Positions 11,244 through 23,600 of a stretch of 64,000 bases of DNA are shown piece by piece (position 1 is the stretch's first letter; every line of letters begins with the position of its first letter). Under the pieces are notes generated by a model. The model made no database searches. It was not told the origin of the DNA and saw nothing but the letters and a program-made list of their open reading frames with translations. This DNA is from Cranoglanis bouderius (lineage: Eukaryota; Chordata; Actinopteri; Siluriformes; Cranoglanididae), in assembly GCA_023630585.1 (NCBI GenBank), contig CM042545.1, positions 871,415 to 935,414 on the forward strand, in the 5' to 3' direction. The translations under genes were made by a program, and so were the position numbers.

Positions 11244-11975
11244 TATTTAAACCACACATTTTAGACCACCCTCTTTCTTTACTGCAGCTAGCAGCTACTG
11301 TGATGTGCCTCTAATCTGAAGTCCATTTTTGGAGGTAGCACTATTTTTGTAACAGTGCAACATTCCACTTACAATGAGTCAACCCTGACAGGAAAAGGAG
11401 TAGCAAAAAAGAGAGAGGAAGAGAGAGAGAACGCTAGAGTTATTGAGAGAGATGCATACTTGCCCATATTTGGTTAAGCAGTTAAGCCTACTCTCTCAGG
11501 CCTTCAGGCATCTACAATCATCCGACCCCCCCCCCGCCCGCCCCAACTCCACACCCTTGCTCTGAGCATGCATATTACAATTATATACAGTATGTGCAAA
11601 AGTTTTAGGCACATGCAAAGAAATGCTGTAGAGCAAAGATGCCTTCAAAATAATAAAATTAAATGTTTCTATATTTAAAAAAAACAAACAAAAAAAAAAA
11701 CCCATTTTTTTACCATAAAATAAAAACAGTAGTCCCTGGTACACTTTGTGCAGTTTTAAAAGGAAATGAGCTGGTAAGTTTTATTGAGCATCTTGCAGAA
11801 CCAGCCACAGTTCTTCTGTAGACTTTGACTTTCGTACTTGCTTCTTAGTTTTGCAGCAAAACCCAGCAGCCTTCATTGTGTTTTTGTCTGAATAGAGTCT
11901 CTTACATAATATGCTGCTTTCTTTAATGACATACAAAAAATCGTGTGTGTATCTATCTATATCTACATATATCCA

Positions 11976-12094
<119 letters not shown>

Positions 12095-12114
12095 AAAACA
12101 CCTTTTTACTCAAA

Positions 12115-12936
12115 ACACCGTTGCTCAGTGGTCCAAAGTCCTCTTTTCAGATGAAAGTAAATTTTGCATTTCATTTGGAAATCAAGGTCCCAGAGTCTGG
12201 AGGAAGAGTGGAGAGGCATAGAATCCAAGTTGCTTGAAGTCCAGTATGAAGTTTCCACAGTCAGTGATGATTTGGGGTGCCATGTCATCTGCTGGTGTCG
12301 GTCCACTGTGTTTTCTCAAGTCGAGAGTCAATGCAGTGTCTACCAGGAGATTTTAGAGCACTTCATGCTTCCATCTGCTGACAAGCTTCATGGAGATGCT
12401 GATTTCCTTTTCCAGCAGGACTTGGCACCTGCCCACAGAGCCAAAACTACTAGTAACTGGTTTGCTGACCATGGTATTACTGTGCTTGATTGGCCAGACA
12501 ACTCACCTGACCTGAATTTCGTCAAGAGGAAGATGAGAGACACCAGACCCGACGATACAGATGAGCTGAAGGCCACTATCAAAGCAACCTGGGCTTCCAT
12601 AACACCTCAGCAGTGCCACAGGCTGATTGCCTCCATGCCACGCCACATTGATGCAGTAATTCAAGCAAAAGGAGCCCCAACTAAGTATTGAGTGCATAAA
12701 TTAACATACTTTTCAGAAGGTCAACATTTCTGTATTATAAATTCTTTATTCTAATATTGGATTTTTGATTTGCAGGAGCTGTAAGCCGTAATCATCAAGA
12801 TTAAAACAAACAAAAAAAAGGCTTGCAATATTTCACTTTATGTGTAACGAAACTACAGTATATGAAAGTTCCACTTTTTGCATTAAATTATAGGAAAAAC
12901 GTACGTTTTCCACGATATTCAAATTTTTGAGATGTG
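12115..12936 (+). mobile_element. Diverged relative of Tc1-like family A (copy 7), 5' truncated
   Basis: The right end, with 'ttccacgatattcaaattttt' and 'gagatgtgca', resembles the family A terminal repeat but differs at many sites, so it is a sister family or an old copy. The left terminal repeat and HTH region are missing. The element lies inside family E next to the (TA)n tract. Confidence 0.75.
12118..12691 (+). pseudogene. Tc1-like transposase catalytic part (copy 7), catalytic Glu deleted
   Basis: The first Asp motif (VLFSDESKF) is in one frame near 12140 and the rest in another from 12333. It shows LPSADKLHGDADFLFQQD and LAPAHRAKTTSNW. In the third motif the reading goes from SPDLNF straight to VKRKMRD. 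The Pro-Ile-Glu-Asn-Leu-Trp block is gone, so the catalytic Glu is deleted in frame. It ends GAPTKY at 12691. Confidence 0.82.
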
Positions 12937-13236
12937 CATTTTATATATATAAAATTCATACATATCATTAACATATTATCATTAATGAAAGCAGCATATT
13001 ATGTAAGAGACCAGTTTTCAGACAAAAGAAACAATGAAGGCTGCTGGGTTTTGCTGCAAAAATACGAAGCGAGTGCGAAAGTCAAAGTCTCCAGAAGAAC
13101 TGTCTGGTTCTGCAAGACGCTCAATAAAACTTACCAGTTAATTTCCTTCTAAAATTGCACAAATTGTACCGGTACTATTTTTATTTTAATGAAAAATTTT
13201 TTGTCACACCAAATATTGACTTTGTTTCATTTACTA

Positions 13237-13797
13237 CAGCCATGGCCAAAAGTTTTGAGAATGACACAAATATTAATTTTCACAAAGTCTACTGCTTCAG
13301 TGTTTTTAGATCTTTTTGTCAGATGTTACTAACTGTTACTGAAGTATAATCACAAGCATTTCATAAGTGCCAATGGCTTTTATTGACAATTACATGAAGT
13401 TTATGCAAAGAGTCAATATTTGCAGTGTTGACCCTTCTTTTTCAAGACCTCTGCAATTGGCCCTGGCATGCTGTCAATCAACTTCTGGGCCACATCCTGA
13501 CTGATGGCAGCCCATTCTTGCATAATCAATGCTTGGAGTTTGTCAGAGTTTGTGGGTTTTTGTTTGTCCACCCGCCTCTTGAGGATTGACCACAAATTCT
13601 CAATGGGATTAAGGTCTGGGGAGTTTCCTGGCCATGGACCCAAAATGTCGATGTTTTGTTCCCCGAGCCACTTCGTTATCACTTTTGCCTTGTGGCAAGG
13701 TGCCCCATCATGCTGGAAAAGGCATTGTTCGTCACCAAACTGTTCTTGGATGGTTGGGAGAAGTTGCTCTCTGAGGATGTTTTTGTACCATTCTTTA
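13237..13797 (-). mobile_element. Tc1-like element, family D copy 1, truncated
   Basis: The left end CAGCCATGGCCAAAAGTTTT follows TA at 13235-13236. It is inserted in the right repeat of family E. The element's far end is missing, so only the C-terminal two fifths of the gene remain. A second copy's left end lies at 63857-64000. Confidence 0.82.
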
Positions 13798-13800
13798 TTT
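13413..13800 (-). pseudogene. Tc1-like transposase C-terminal part, family D
   Basis: An open frame of about 130 residues reads from KNILREQLLPTIQEQFGDEQ through FQHDGAPCHKAKVITKWL to SPDLNPIENLWSILKRRVD and ends KKKGQHCKY. The second catalytic Asp and the Glu are present. The HTH domain and first Asp are missing because the element is cut at about 13797. Confidence 0.85.
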
Positions 13801-13879
13801 ATTTTTTGTTTAAATGTAGAAACATTTAATTTCATTATTTTGAAGGCATCTTTGCTCTACAGCATTTCTATATATAGCA

Positions 13880-14131
13880 TCTAACTAGGTCATAACAGCA
13901 AAAGGGTGGTCTACTAAGTACTAAAGATGCTTGCCATGAAGGGGTTGAATAATTTTAAAGCTGGAGAAGTTATTATAAGTTGCATTTTCAGTTGAATTTG
14001 GGGAAACCACTTGAAGCATTTGTTGTGTTTAACTATTTCAATTGCTTTTGTTTGATTTGTTCATTGCAAACAGCTGAATATTTTGACAAACCTGATTTGC
14101 AATGGGGGGTGAATAATTTTGATTGCAACTG
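13880..14131. mobile_element. Tc1-like family C terminal fragment (copy 1)
   Basis: It matches the terminal region of family C in reverse orientation, ending GATTGCAACTG at 14131. It also includes the sequence around the transposase stop ('ctaagtactaaagatgcttg'). There is no gene body. Confidence 0.78.
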
Positions 14132-14153
14132 TTTTATATCCTTTTATGTAGTA

Positions 14154-15712
14154 ACCCCATTTCCATAAAAGTTGGGTTTTTTCTAAAATGCAATAAATAC
14201 AAAAATCTGTGATTTTTCAAGTATCTTGAAACTTCAACTGACAAAAGTACAAAGAAAGGATATTCAATGTTTTCTCTGACCAAGTGAAATTGTATTTTAA
14301 TTGTATTTTGTAAATATAAACACATTTAGAATTTGATGCATTCAACACACTAAAAAAAAAAAAAAAAAAGGGGGGGGGGACAGAGGCAAAATAAGACAAA
14401 TAACACCAATTTGGAGGATCAGGTTAATTGGTAACAGGGGAGGGTATCAGGATTGGGCATAAAAGGAGCATCTACCAAAAGCTCAGTCTTTGCAAGCAAG
14501 GATGGGTCGTCGCTCATCATTTTGTGCCAAACTTCGTGAGAGAATTGTCAGTTAGTACAAAAAGAACATTGCTCAACACAAGACTCCAAAGAATTTAGGT
14601 CTTTCACCATCTACAGTGCATAATATTGTGAAAAGATTTAGGGAATCTGGAGAAATCTCATTGCGTAAAGGACAAGGCTGGAAACCACTGTTGAATGTGT
14701 GTGACTTTCGAGCCCTCAGGCGGCATTGACTGAGAAATCATCATGCTACTGTGAAAAATACAACCACATGGGCTCGGGGGTACTTTGGAAAACCATCGTC
14801 ACTTAACACAGTCCACTGCTGCATCCAAAAATGCAATCCAAAACTCTATTACGCAAGGAGGAAGCCACAAAACTCTGTGCAGAAATGCTGCCAAGTTCTC
14901 TGGGCCCGAGCTCATCTCAGATGGACTGAAAGGCAGTGGAAATGTGTGCTGTGGTCAGATGAGTCCACATTTCAGCTTGGTTTTGGGAAAACGGACATTG
15001 AGTTCTCTGTGCCAAAGATGAAAAAAGACCAATCAGATTGTTATAAGTGAAAGGTACAAAAGCCAGCATCTGTGATGGTATGGGGGGGCATCAGTGCCCA
15101 CGGCATGGGTGACTTGCATATGTGTGAAGGTACCATTGACGCGGAGGCATATATTCGGATTTTTAGAGAGACATATGCTGCCATCAAAGCAACGTCTTTC
15201 CCCAGGAAGTCCATGGTTATTTCAGAAGGACAATGCCAGGCCTCATTCTGCACGTGCTACAACAGCGTGGCTTCGTAGACAGAGTGCGTGTGCTTGACTG
15301 GCCTGCCAGCAGTCCAGATCTGTCTCCTATGGCGCATCATGGAGAGGAGAATCGCACAATGGCAACCAAGGACTGTTGAGCATCTGAAGTCTTGTGTCAA
15401 GCAAGAATTCCACTTGCAAAACTGCAACAATTAGTATCCTCAGTTCCCAAACAATTAAAAAGTGTAATTAAAAGGAAGGGTGATGTAACACAGCAGTAAG
15501 CATGCCTCTGGCCCAACTTTTTTTGAGTGTGTTGAAGGCATCAAATTCTAAATTTGTTTATATTTACAAAATACAATTAAGTTGGTCAGTGAAAACACTG
15601 AATATCTTTTCTTTCTACTTTTGTCAGTTAAAGTTTCAAGAGACTTGACAAATCACAGATTTTTGTTTTTATTGCATTTTAGCAAAAATCCCAACTTTTA
15701 TGGAAATGGGTT
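14154..15712 (+). mobile_element. Tc1-like element, family H
   Basis: The ends are ACCCCATTTCCATAAAAGTT at the left and the inverted AACCCATTTCCATAAAAGTT at the right, with TA at 14152-14153 and 15713-15714. It is 1559 bp, the size of a complete element. The terminal repeats are about 190 bp and match each other well. Confidence 0.88.
14502..15499 (+). pseudogene. Tc1-like transposase, family H, multiple stops and shifts
   Basis: The start MGRRSSFCAKLRERIVS at 14502 is followed by a stop and then HTH sequence (LGLSPSTVHNIVKRFRESG). The first catalytic motif VLWSDESTFQLGFGK lies near 14950. The middle part has VWGGISAHGMGDLHMCEG at about 15080. The second Asp motif (DNARPHSAR) is in a third frame near 15230. 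Near 15330 the block carrying the catalytic Glu is deleted. The C-terminus RKGDVTQQ ends at 15499. It is related to family G. Confidence 0.82.
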
Positions 15713-15724
15713 TAGTATATTTAT

Positions 15725-15920
15725 GTTCTGACCAATGATCTAGCACCACAATTGGGTCAGGTAATTTGGAAGTATGTTTATGGTCATAACTTTTGAACCG
15801 TGTGTCCAAAATTTAAGAGCCAGGTTTCCCTTGGTCAAGCTGAGGTCAACACACCCTATGACGTCAATTTCCACCTAATTAGATTTCCAGCCATCTTGAA
15901 TTTTTTCAAATACTGTTTTG
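15725..15920. repeat. GGGGCCAAGCACC-type repeat fragment (copy 4)
   Basis: It has the same non-coding style and phrases as the repeat at 2461-3672 ('gtcataacttttgaaccgtg', 'catcttgaattttttc'). The alignment was made by eye only. Confidence 0.4.
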
Positions 15921-16280
15921 TTTGTTTTGATTGCTCTTATTAATCTTATTCAGTTTGTTATGGAGAAAAAGAGTAATGGAATTTTTTATGCTTAGGATGA
16001 CTAAACGCTGACTACATTCTTCCCTGCTGTATTTGCCAAAAGGAGTGAGCTGTTCATGAACCATTCCTTTAAGATAAACAGACTACTGCTCTCCATCTAC
16101 ACCCCACATCTCCAGCACTAGTAACACCCCCCCCCCCCAATATTACACCACCAGCAGCAGTGTGAGCTGTTGACACATGGCAAGTTGGGTTCATGTATTC
16201 ATAATATTGATGCAAAAATACCATTTGTATGTCACAGCAGAAATCAAAATTCATCAGACCAGGTAATTGTTGTTCAAAAA

Positions 16281-16490
16281 TTTAACAGCCCATTTACAGT
16301 GATCCTGTGCCCCCAGCCTCAGATTCCTATTCATGGCTGACAGGAGTGGAACCCAAGATGGTCAGAGCCTATCCGCCTCAAGGTTCAGCATGTTCTGAGA
16401 TGCTTTTCTGCTCACCACATCTGTACAGAGTAGTGGTTTCAGTTACTATAGCCTTCCTGTCAGCTCAATCCAGTATGGCCATTCTCCTCT
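16281..16490. mobile_element. Tc1-like family L fragment (copy 1)
   Basis: The phrases 'tgttctgagatgcttttctg' and 'ctgctcacca', and 'cttcctgtcagctcaa', recur at 54395-54480. The latter belongs to a transposase-coding fragment on the minus strand. No readable frame survives here. The following 16494-16560 ('ggtcaaccgatagtggattt') looks like another repeat of unknown class. Confidence 0.55.
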
Positions 16491-17173
16491 GTAGAGGTCA
16501 ACCGATAGTGGATTTTACCGATAACCGAGTTGGGCAGTACCTGCCGATAACTAATTAATCAACTGGTTTTTTTTTGTTTGTTTTTTTTAAATGGACACTG
16601 AATGAAAACATAACACTCAAGTAAAATATTTCTGAACTTTATTTAAAAAAAATAAACAGTACTGACTGTACCATAAAAAGTACAGTACATTTTTCATAAA
16701 TAAATATACAAAATATTAATATATATTAATTATTATTAAATATTAGTATAAGTAGTTAGTATAAGTAAATAAAAGCTATACATCTAAACTGAACCAAAAA
16801 GTAACACTCCAAGTAACTAAAATCCTAATGTTTTTTCTTAAGGAACTTGACCTTTCAATGAGATGTATTAAATGTTGAGTAAATGAGCAGGAGAATAAAT
16901 CAGTAAGTATTTAAAGAGTAAATCTTTGACTACACGAGAATTTGGATGGAACTCAAACACATTATTAGCATACTAGCTATAACAGGTTCAGCAATCTCTA
17001 TATTAATTTACTGCAACAAATTTTTAAAAAGTTGTTCATGCAAAGAATAAAAAAACAACAGACCATGCTGTTATATGAAAATAATGCATGCTGGGAAACA
17101 CTGAAACGACTTTTGATGGTTTATAGCACAGATGAGATTGTTCTAGAAATGTGGGTCTATCTGTGCACTTGTA

Positions 17174-17712
17174 CACCAATCAGCAATAACATTAAAAGCA
17201 TTGTGTAGCCTCCAAAACAGCTCTGACGTGACGAGGCATGGACTCCACAAAACCTCTGAAGATGTGCTGTGGTATCTAAGGCCTGTAAGTTGTGAGGTGG
17301 GGTCTTCATGAGATCGAACTTGTTTGTCTAGCACATCCCACAGATGCTTAATCGCGCCCCACATGCATCAATGAGCCTTGGGCGCCCATGACCCTGTCAC
17401 TGGTTCACCGGTCGTACTTCCTTGGATGACTTTTGGTAGGTACTAACCACTGCATACCGGGAACACCCCACAAGACCTACTGTTTTGGAGATGATCTGAC
17501 CCAGTTGTCTAGCCATCACAATTTGGCCCTTGTCAAAGTTGCGCAGGTCCTTACGCCTGCCCATTTTCCCTGCTTCCAACACATCAACTTCAAGAACTGA
17601 CTGTTCACTTGCTCCCTAATATCTCCCACCCCTTGACAGATGCCACTGTAATGAGATAATCAATGTTACTCACTTCACCTTTCAGTGGTTTTAATGTCAA
17701 GGCTGATCAGTG
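17174..17712 (-). mobile_element. Tc1-like element, family I copy 1, internally deleted (539 bp)
   Basis: The ends are CACCAATCAGCAATAACATT at the left and the inverted form of CACTGATCAGCCTTGACATT at the right, with TA at 17172-17173 and 17713-17714. The start of the transposase (MGRRKDLRNFDKGQIVMARQ from about 17564) and its end (IKHLWDVLDKQVRS near 17355) are joined. Most of the catalytic domain is lost. Confidence 0.83.
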
Positions 17713-18127
17713 TATGTGGTTACACTTCTGGCATTAGTATGGTTGTTACATTGACTTCTGCCACTATTTGGTATTTTAAATTTTAGTGTTGACTTAAAGA
17801 ATATAAATGGATATATTGTGTTTTTATGGCTCGTGATGTTCACATTTAATTAACGTAGGGTTAATATAGAACTGCACCGTTATTCATAGCTGGCCCATGT
17901 GCAGTGGTCAAACAGTCAGCACATGAAGACCATGTTTTAGAACAGCATGTAGCCACCCAAATAGGGATACAGTGCTTATTATAGGGAATATTGGGAATAT
18001 TAGAGACCACAGTCCATTTAGTTCGTCAATTCATATTTGTCTGAAATTGAGAAATAAGGATGCTCTGGTTCAAGAAAATATGACAAAGTAAATATGTAAA
18101 GTAATCAGATGCAAAGGTTACATGCAT

Positions 18128-18736
18128 TGTAGCACTGCCACGTCTTGTTCCTATTATGTACCTGGGTGTTTAATTATTGCCACCTATTATACGAGTGCTG
18201 TCTTGTTTGCACCATGAGCATTGTGTTCGGCTCAGTTCTCGCGAGACTGTACACAAACACAGCGCCGGTTATGTCATCATGTAACCGTGCACATTTACGG
18301 AAGTAAATTTAAACAGGGAGAGAGACCACAGAAGGAGCACGCGCAACCGAGGAATTCTATACGCAGTGAATTATAGTTACATTCCTTAAGGACATCACCG
18401 CTGAAGGACTAATGGCTCCTTTCTCCCTTAGATTTTTGTCACTGCTCGGGAGGATTCATCCAGCAGGATACATTGATCCGGCGGAACGTAGGATCTGCTC
18501 GCCTACGGACTGAGAAACGCGGGAGTACAATCCAAAAAGACTTTAATCTGTTGAATATATTTCTATATAGTCCTTCTTCTAAGGACTTTTGGGGTAGGGT
18601 TATTGTATATATTTGGTGGCTGGCTTTGCATAATACACAACCAACTTGGTGAAAGTTACTGGTGGTTCCTTTTTTTTATGCTGTTAGAGCCCAGATCTTA
18701 TTTGTAACCAGTGCCTCTACGAGGGGAGTTGTTACA
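18128..18736. mobile_element. Candidate solo LTR
   Basis: The 609-bp segment starts TGTAGCAC and ends GTTGTTACA, giving near-inverted TG...CA ends. It is flanked by GCAT on both sides (18124-18127 and 18737-18740), a 4-bp target duplication. The segment is more GC- and CpG-rich than its surroundings and has no coding capacity. No internal retroelement sequence is adjacent, which fits LTR-LTR recombination. Confidence 0.55.
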
Positions 18737-18929
18737 GCATGAGTGTTTGAACCATGATGTGATGCTTCAATATAAAAGTCATATAAGAGAAAACAGTTCA
18801 TTTTACAGATTTCAGCAGGGTGAAGTTAGATTCAAATAACTGTTTCTCAGGTTCTAAGTCCAATTTGTTGCACTGCATTGTTATGCTAATCTGTGAGTAG
18901 ATTTCTACTGTTGACTAGGTTACTTAAAA

Positions 18930-19085
18930 AACATGGGGGCCATCAGCCAATCATATTGCAGCACACACTTCAGTTTTAGCATTAAGATACCTTCACCAAA
19001 TTTTAGTAGTACGTTCATCTATGGTTGCTTTAGTGTTTTTAAACTTGGTGAAAACCAGCCACATCTGGTGCTTGGCCCCCGCAGA
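18930..19085. repeat. GGGGCCAAGCACC-type repeat fragment (copy 3, inverted)
   Basis: It ends in GGTGCTTGGCCCC at about 19068-19080, the reverse complement of the terminal motif seen at 2461 and 2517, preceded by 'caccaaattttagtag'. Confidence 0.5.
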
Positions 19086-20069
19086 CTGCTGCTTGCGGCT
19101 ATATTTTTCTTTTTGTATGTAGAAGTAAAACTGACTGAAATAAACAATACCCATTCATCAGCACTCTCTTCTGACACATCATTGCGAAGGGAAAAGGCCC
19201 AAAAGTATGGTAATTCCCCTGAGGCTTAACGTTACAGAGAATGGAGGCCTCCCTGAGCCTACTGGCCTTGTTCTGGAGGCAAAAATCAGGAAAGATCACT
19301 CTAGTATAAGTGATCACTTAAAATATGGCAAACGCACATCTTTTTCTCCCCAGTGAAGCAGCATATGATCAACATGTGAATCTGGAATGACATGTGCAGA
19401 TGTTTTGAACGATATTAACAGACACTTGCTTGAAGCCATGTTAAATATGTTGACATTTTCTAAACCTCAGACATTAACCAAATACTTCTGGTATGAAATC
19501 TAGCGATGTGTGCTCAAGCTGCAGACAGGCATGCTGGGTTTATATAAAAAAAAAAAATTAAAAAAAATCAGCTCAATGACTAATGAAAACCAGCCCAATA
19601 TTAGTTTAAACTTTAAGTCTGCCCCACAAGACACCGCTTTACATTGTAAAACATACAAAATAAACAAAACCAACTGTATTTATCAAATCAGACCTAATTT
19701 ACTGAGCATGGAATGGCTATCTTGCTATCTGATTGGCTGCAGCAAACATATTGGAAAAACAAACATTTGTGGCTTGATCTGCACGAGTGAGCATGAGAAA
19801 TGTTTCAGAAATACCCAAATGCAGGTGTACCACATAATGCTTAAATGCACATGAAACAATCCACAAATAAATGTATTTGAAATGCATTTTTGACCCAAAC
19901 ATGTGTGTAAGCAAATTCATTTGTGAAACACAAATAATATTCATGCATCTCATTTTATTCATTTGTGGATTTTGTTTTACTTTGTTTAAAGGGTTATACT
20001 GATTAACATATGAGTGTATTGGGAAGCAGTGCTGAAGGAGCACGGTTACCAAATCCAGTGTAAAAATGG

Positions 20070-20820
20070 GCTTGGAAAAAGAATTGAAACGACTGGTGTA
20101 CTGAGCAACAGACACTGAAAGGGTCAGTCAAGGAAAACAACAGCTGATGACAAACATTGTCATGAGAGCTTTGATGTAAAACCCAAAAACAGTCAGCGAT
20201 ATCATCAACCTCCACAGGGCAGGGGTGAAAGTATCACAATCCACTGTTCAAAGAAGAGATTCAAGAGCAGAAATATAGAGACCAAACCACAAGATGCAAA
20301 TCACTTATCAGCATTAAGAATCAGAAGGCCAGATTGGAATTCACAAAGAAATACAGAGATGAGCCACAAAAGTTCTGGAACCAAGATTAACCTTTACCAA
20401 AGTGATGGAAAAGCCAAAGTGTGGAGAAAGAAAGGATCTGATCATGATCCAAAACATACAAGCTCATCTGTGAAACATGGTGGATGTACTGTGATGGCTT
20501 GGACTTATATGGCTGCTTCTGGAACAGGCTCACTAATCTTTATTGATGATGTAACTCATGATGGTAGCAGCAGAATGAATTCAAAAGTTTACATGAACAT
20601 TTTGTTTGCCAATTTACAGAGAAGTGCATCCAAATTAATCAGGGGGAATTTTATCATGCAGCAAGACAATGAGCCAAAACACACTGCCAACACAACAAAG
20701 GACTTTATCAGGGGGGAAAAGTGGAAGGTTTTAGACTGGCCAAGTCAATCACCAGACCTTAACCAAACTGAGCATGCATTTCACCTCCTGAAGATGAGAA
20801 TGAAGGAAGAATAAAGGGAG
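20070..20820 (+). pseudogene. Tc1-like transposase remnant, family N copy 1
   Basis: Homologous to 58400-59085. The open frame 20359-20814 encodes the catalytic part: GKAKVWRKKGSDHDPKHTSS, VMAWTYMAASGTGSL, IMQQDNEPKHTANTTKDF and SPDLNQTEHAFHLLKMR. The second Asp and a Glu are present, with Gln-Thr replacing the usual Pro-Ile before the Glu. The first Asp sits in a broken frame (DEPQKFW near 20357). Terminal repeats are not recognisable. Confidence 0.75.
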
Positions 20821-21169
20821 AATGAAGGGAGACATTTTGCTGGGAGATTGCTACAGATTTGGTGACAGCAATGTCCAGCAGAATAGGATTACAGGGCAGA
20901 TGTCTGTAATTAATGATGCTATAGTAAAAGATCCAAACTCTCTGTGTGTGAATCATTGTATGGCATTGCTAGGAAATGCAAACACACTTTATGCTACACT
21001 ACATTACTATGGGGAAATCTTTTATGTAGCCTCAGGGTGTTCCTGCCTGTGCTTGTCTGGACACACCCTGGATAAAATGCTCTCTTTTTTTCCTCTTTTC
21101 TTTTTTTAAACAGTTGCAGCGACAGAAAGTCAAAAAGGCCCGAGTTGCGAAAAAGGTCCACAAAATCTC

Positions 21170-22516
21170 ACTTTACGCAGATGAATGTACCTAGACTCGC
21201 TGCAGAACGCTACTGCCAGATTAATAGATTGGATTTATAGCTTGCCATTATCACTTCTAGGTCGTATTCACCTTGTCAAGATGAAGATTATACCCAGTCT
21301 GTTATAGTTCTTCCAGATGATCCCTGTTTTGCTTGCCGGTAAAGCCCTAAGACAATTACGCAGTTCAGTTATAACTTTTATTTGGCGGGAAAAAAGGCCC
21401 AGATTTGGATACAGTTTTCTATCACTCCCTAGTAAACTTGGAGGGCTGGCAGCTCCCTCATTTGAATTATATCAATTATCTGCTCAATTAATTTTCATAT
21501 TGGAATGGCACCTGGATGATCCCAACTCGACCTGGATCAGTGCAGAAGCACATCATCTGCACAACTGTCAGTTTTAACCAAAGGCAACATAATTCTTAAT
21601 AATATGGTTAAAGTGTGGAGGCTGGTCCGTAAAACAGAGGGTTATTCTACGCATCTTTCCCCATTAACATCTATACACAGCAATCCAGATTTCCCCCCCT
21701 GGACTATCAATCTGGAAAAAGCAGGGGATTTGTGTCATAGGTGATGTAATGGAAGACGATAAGCTGATGACCTTTGATCAGATTGCTTCAAAGTATAATA
21801 TTGATAAGAAATATTTATTTACTTATCACCAAATACATAACTTTGTGTCAAAAAATTTAAGGGATCAGGTGGCCTTGGATTTTCCACATTAAAGGCACAG
21901 CTGAACAAACTTATCTTCTCGATCAGCTCTTAGTCGTTTTTTTACAATATACTTATAAGTTCAAACAAGGATAATTCAGATAAAGTCAGGGGACTATGGG
22001 AAATTGATCTTGGGGAAGAAATATGTGATGCAGATTGGAAAGTGGCATGTAACACACCCTCTTACTTAGCAGATAAAACATTTATTTTGCAACATAAATG
22101 CAAGATTGCTTACGCATTGATTTTGGGGGTGTCTCAAGGTCCAACAGTTCTGGTCAGGTGTTTTCCTAGAATTGGGGAAAATCTTCTCCTGCTCTTTGCA
22201 GTTAGGAGCCAAGATTTGCCTATTGGGACTTATACAGGAACTCCCTCTGGGCTTTAAAGGTGATCATCTCTTGCAAATATTGCTACACTGTACCCACAAA
22301 TGTATTTTGTTGCAATGGATAACGGACACAACCCCTTTGGTGGCTCAGTGGATAAGTATTGCTAAGGGACTTATCCCTAATGAAGCCTATTCAACGGCAT
22401 TAAGAGATAAACCCTTTAAATTCTGCAGGATCTGGGGCCCCTTTCTTAAGTATTTAGGTGTAGAGGTGGAACATATGCTATCCTTGGGGATTCAAAATCT
22501 AGCTTGGAAGGAGTAG
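21170..22516 (+). pseudogene. L1-like LINE ORF2 C-terminal fragment, 5' truncated
   Basis: The frames read LPLSLLGRIHLVKMKIIPS, FQMIPVLLAGKALRQLRSSV and FIWREKRPRFGYSFLSLPSK LGGLAAPSF: the post-RT region of L1-type ORF2, where a conserved phrase about preserving the line of reading and an FIW-plus-basic motif recur. The C-terminal segment PFKFCRIWGPFLKYL ends at 22516. Several frameshifts break it. The RT and endonuclease domains are missing, as expected of a 5'-truncated insertion. Confidence 0.72.
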
Positions 22517-22526
22517 AGGTAAAGTT

Positions 22527-22825
22527 GTGTGTGTTTTTTTTTTTTTTTTAATTCATCATAATTTATTTATCTCTATTTCTATACTTGTGTGTGTGTATGG
22601 ATATGTATGCATGTGTGCCTGTGGGCATTTATATATGTACACACATCCTTTAAAGATTTCTCTGACTGGTATATTATTGATTATTTACCCTGTGAGTTAT
22701 CCTTCTTTCAGAGTCTGATATACACTATGAGCATATTTCCATGTGAGAGAATGCAGATGTAGGTGTAGGCTCCATATGTACGATTTGTATGTTCTGTGTG
22801 CTTCCTCCCTTTGTCTTTTACTCTT

Positions 22826-22886
<61 letters not shown>

Positions 22887-22955
22887 CACACATACATACA
22901 CATACATATACACACATCTATCTATCTATCTAGATAGATAGATAGAGAGAGAGAG
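22527..22955. repeat. Compound TG/TA/ATCT microsatellites
   Basis: It holds a poly-T, TG-rich sequence, a (TA)n run at about 22829-22880, a (CA)-like stretch, and (ATCT)n then (AGAT)n at about 22915-22947, followed by GA repeats. Confidence 0.9.
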
Positions 22956-23214
22956 AGTTTTCTAAAGCAAGAGCGTGTTTCATTTGCACCACGTCTTATT
23001 CAGATAAGGAAGTGAGCTGCTACCAAAAAGCATTGATGGGCAGCGGTTCTCCCCCACAGCGGCGGCTACTTGGGCCTATCGTCTGGAGCACTTAAAAATT
23101 ACCACAACCTATGCCTTAAAAAAAGTTACAAAAAAGTTAAAACAATGTTAAAACTAATTTAATTCAACTTCATTAAATAATTAAACCGAATAAGAAACGT
23201 ACTTGGCTCCCGTG

Positions 23215-23231
23215 CAAAAAAAAAAAAAAAA

Positions 23232-23292
<61 letters not shown>
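23215..23292. repeat. Poly-A, (TA)n and (GA)n tract
   Basis: Consecutive A, TA and GA runs lie about 190 bp downstream of the proposed itgb1 first-exon donor. Confidence 0.93.
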
Positions 23293-23294
<2 letters not shown>

Positions 23295-23480
23295 CAGAGA
23301 GAGATTCAGCCTCTTTCTGGGCTAGAACATCCCCACCCAAGTTTTCACGACCCCACAGCCAACAATAGACAAACTCAATACCTCCGGCTACAATAACCTC
23401 GAAAACGGGCTTTATATTGTGTTAACAAGTGGTTTTTATTGACTTTTCATCCGGCACTAAACAACCAATTAAATACTTAC

Positions 23481-23600
23481 CTCAGTGCGAATTCTCCGCC
23501 GACAGATCAACTCTCGACCACGGTTTCAAAGCGATTTTGTGTTGGAAAAAATATCCTCGAGTGATGTTTGCCTTGATTCATTCACTACTGGATATTCAGG
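23481..23600 (-). other. itgb1: Putative itgb1 noncoding first exon (5' boundary unknown)
   Basis: On the minus strand a strong donor GAG|GTAAGTATTT sits at 23481/23480 at the edge of a CpG-rich stretch. Vertebrate ITGB1 has a 5' UTR exon spliced to an exon that begins at the ATG, and the exon at 6488 has an acceptor immediately before its ATG. A first exon is therefore expected upstream on this strand, and this is the best donor in CpG-rich sequence. The 120-bp length given is arbitrary; only the donor is supported. Confidence 0.5.

Noticed and set aside
20822..21109. 95-codon frame after the family N transposase
   Set aside because: No domain, ends in a low-complexity Phe-rich tail, and adjoins transposon debris.
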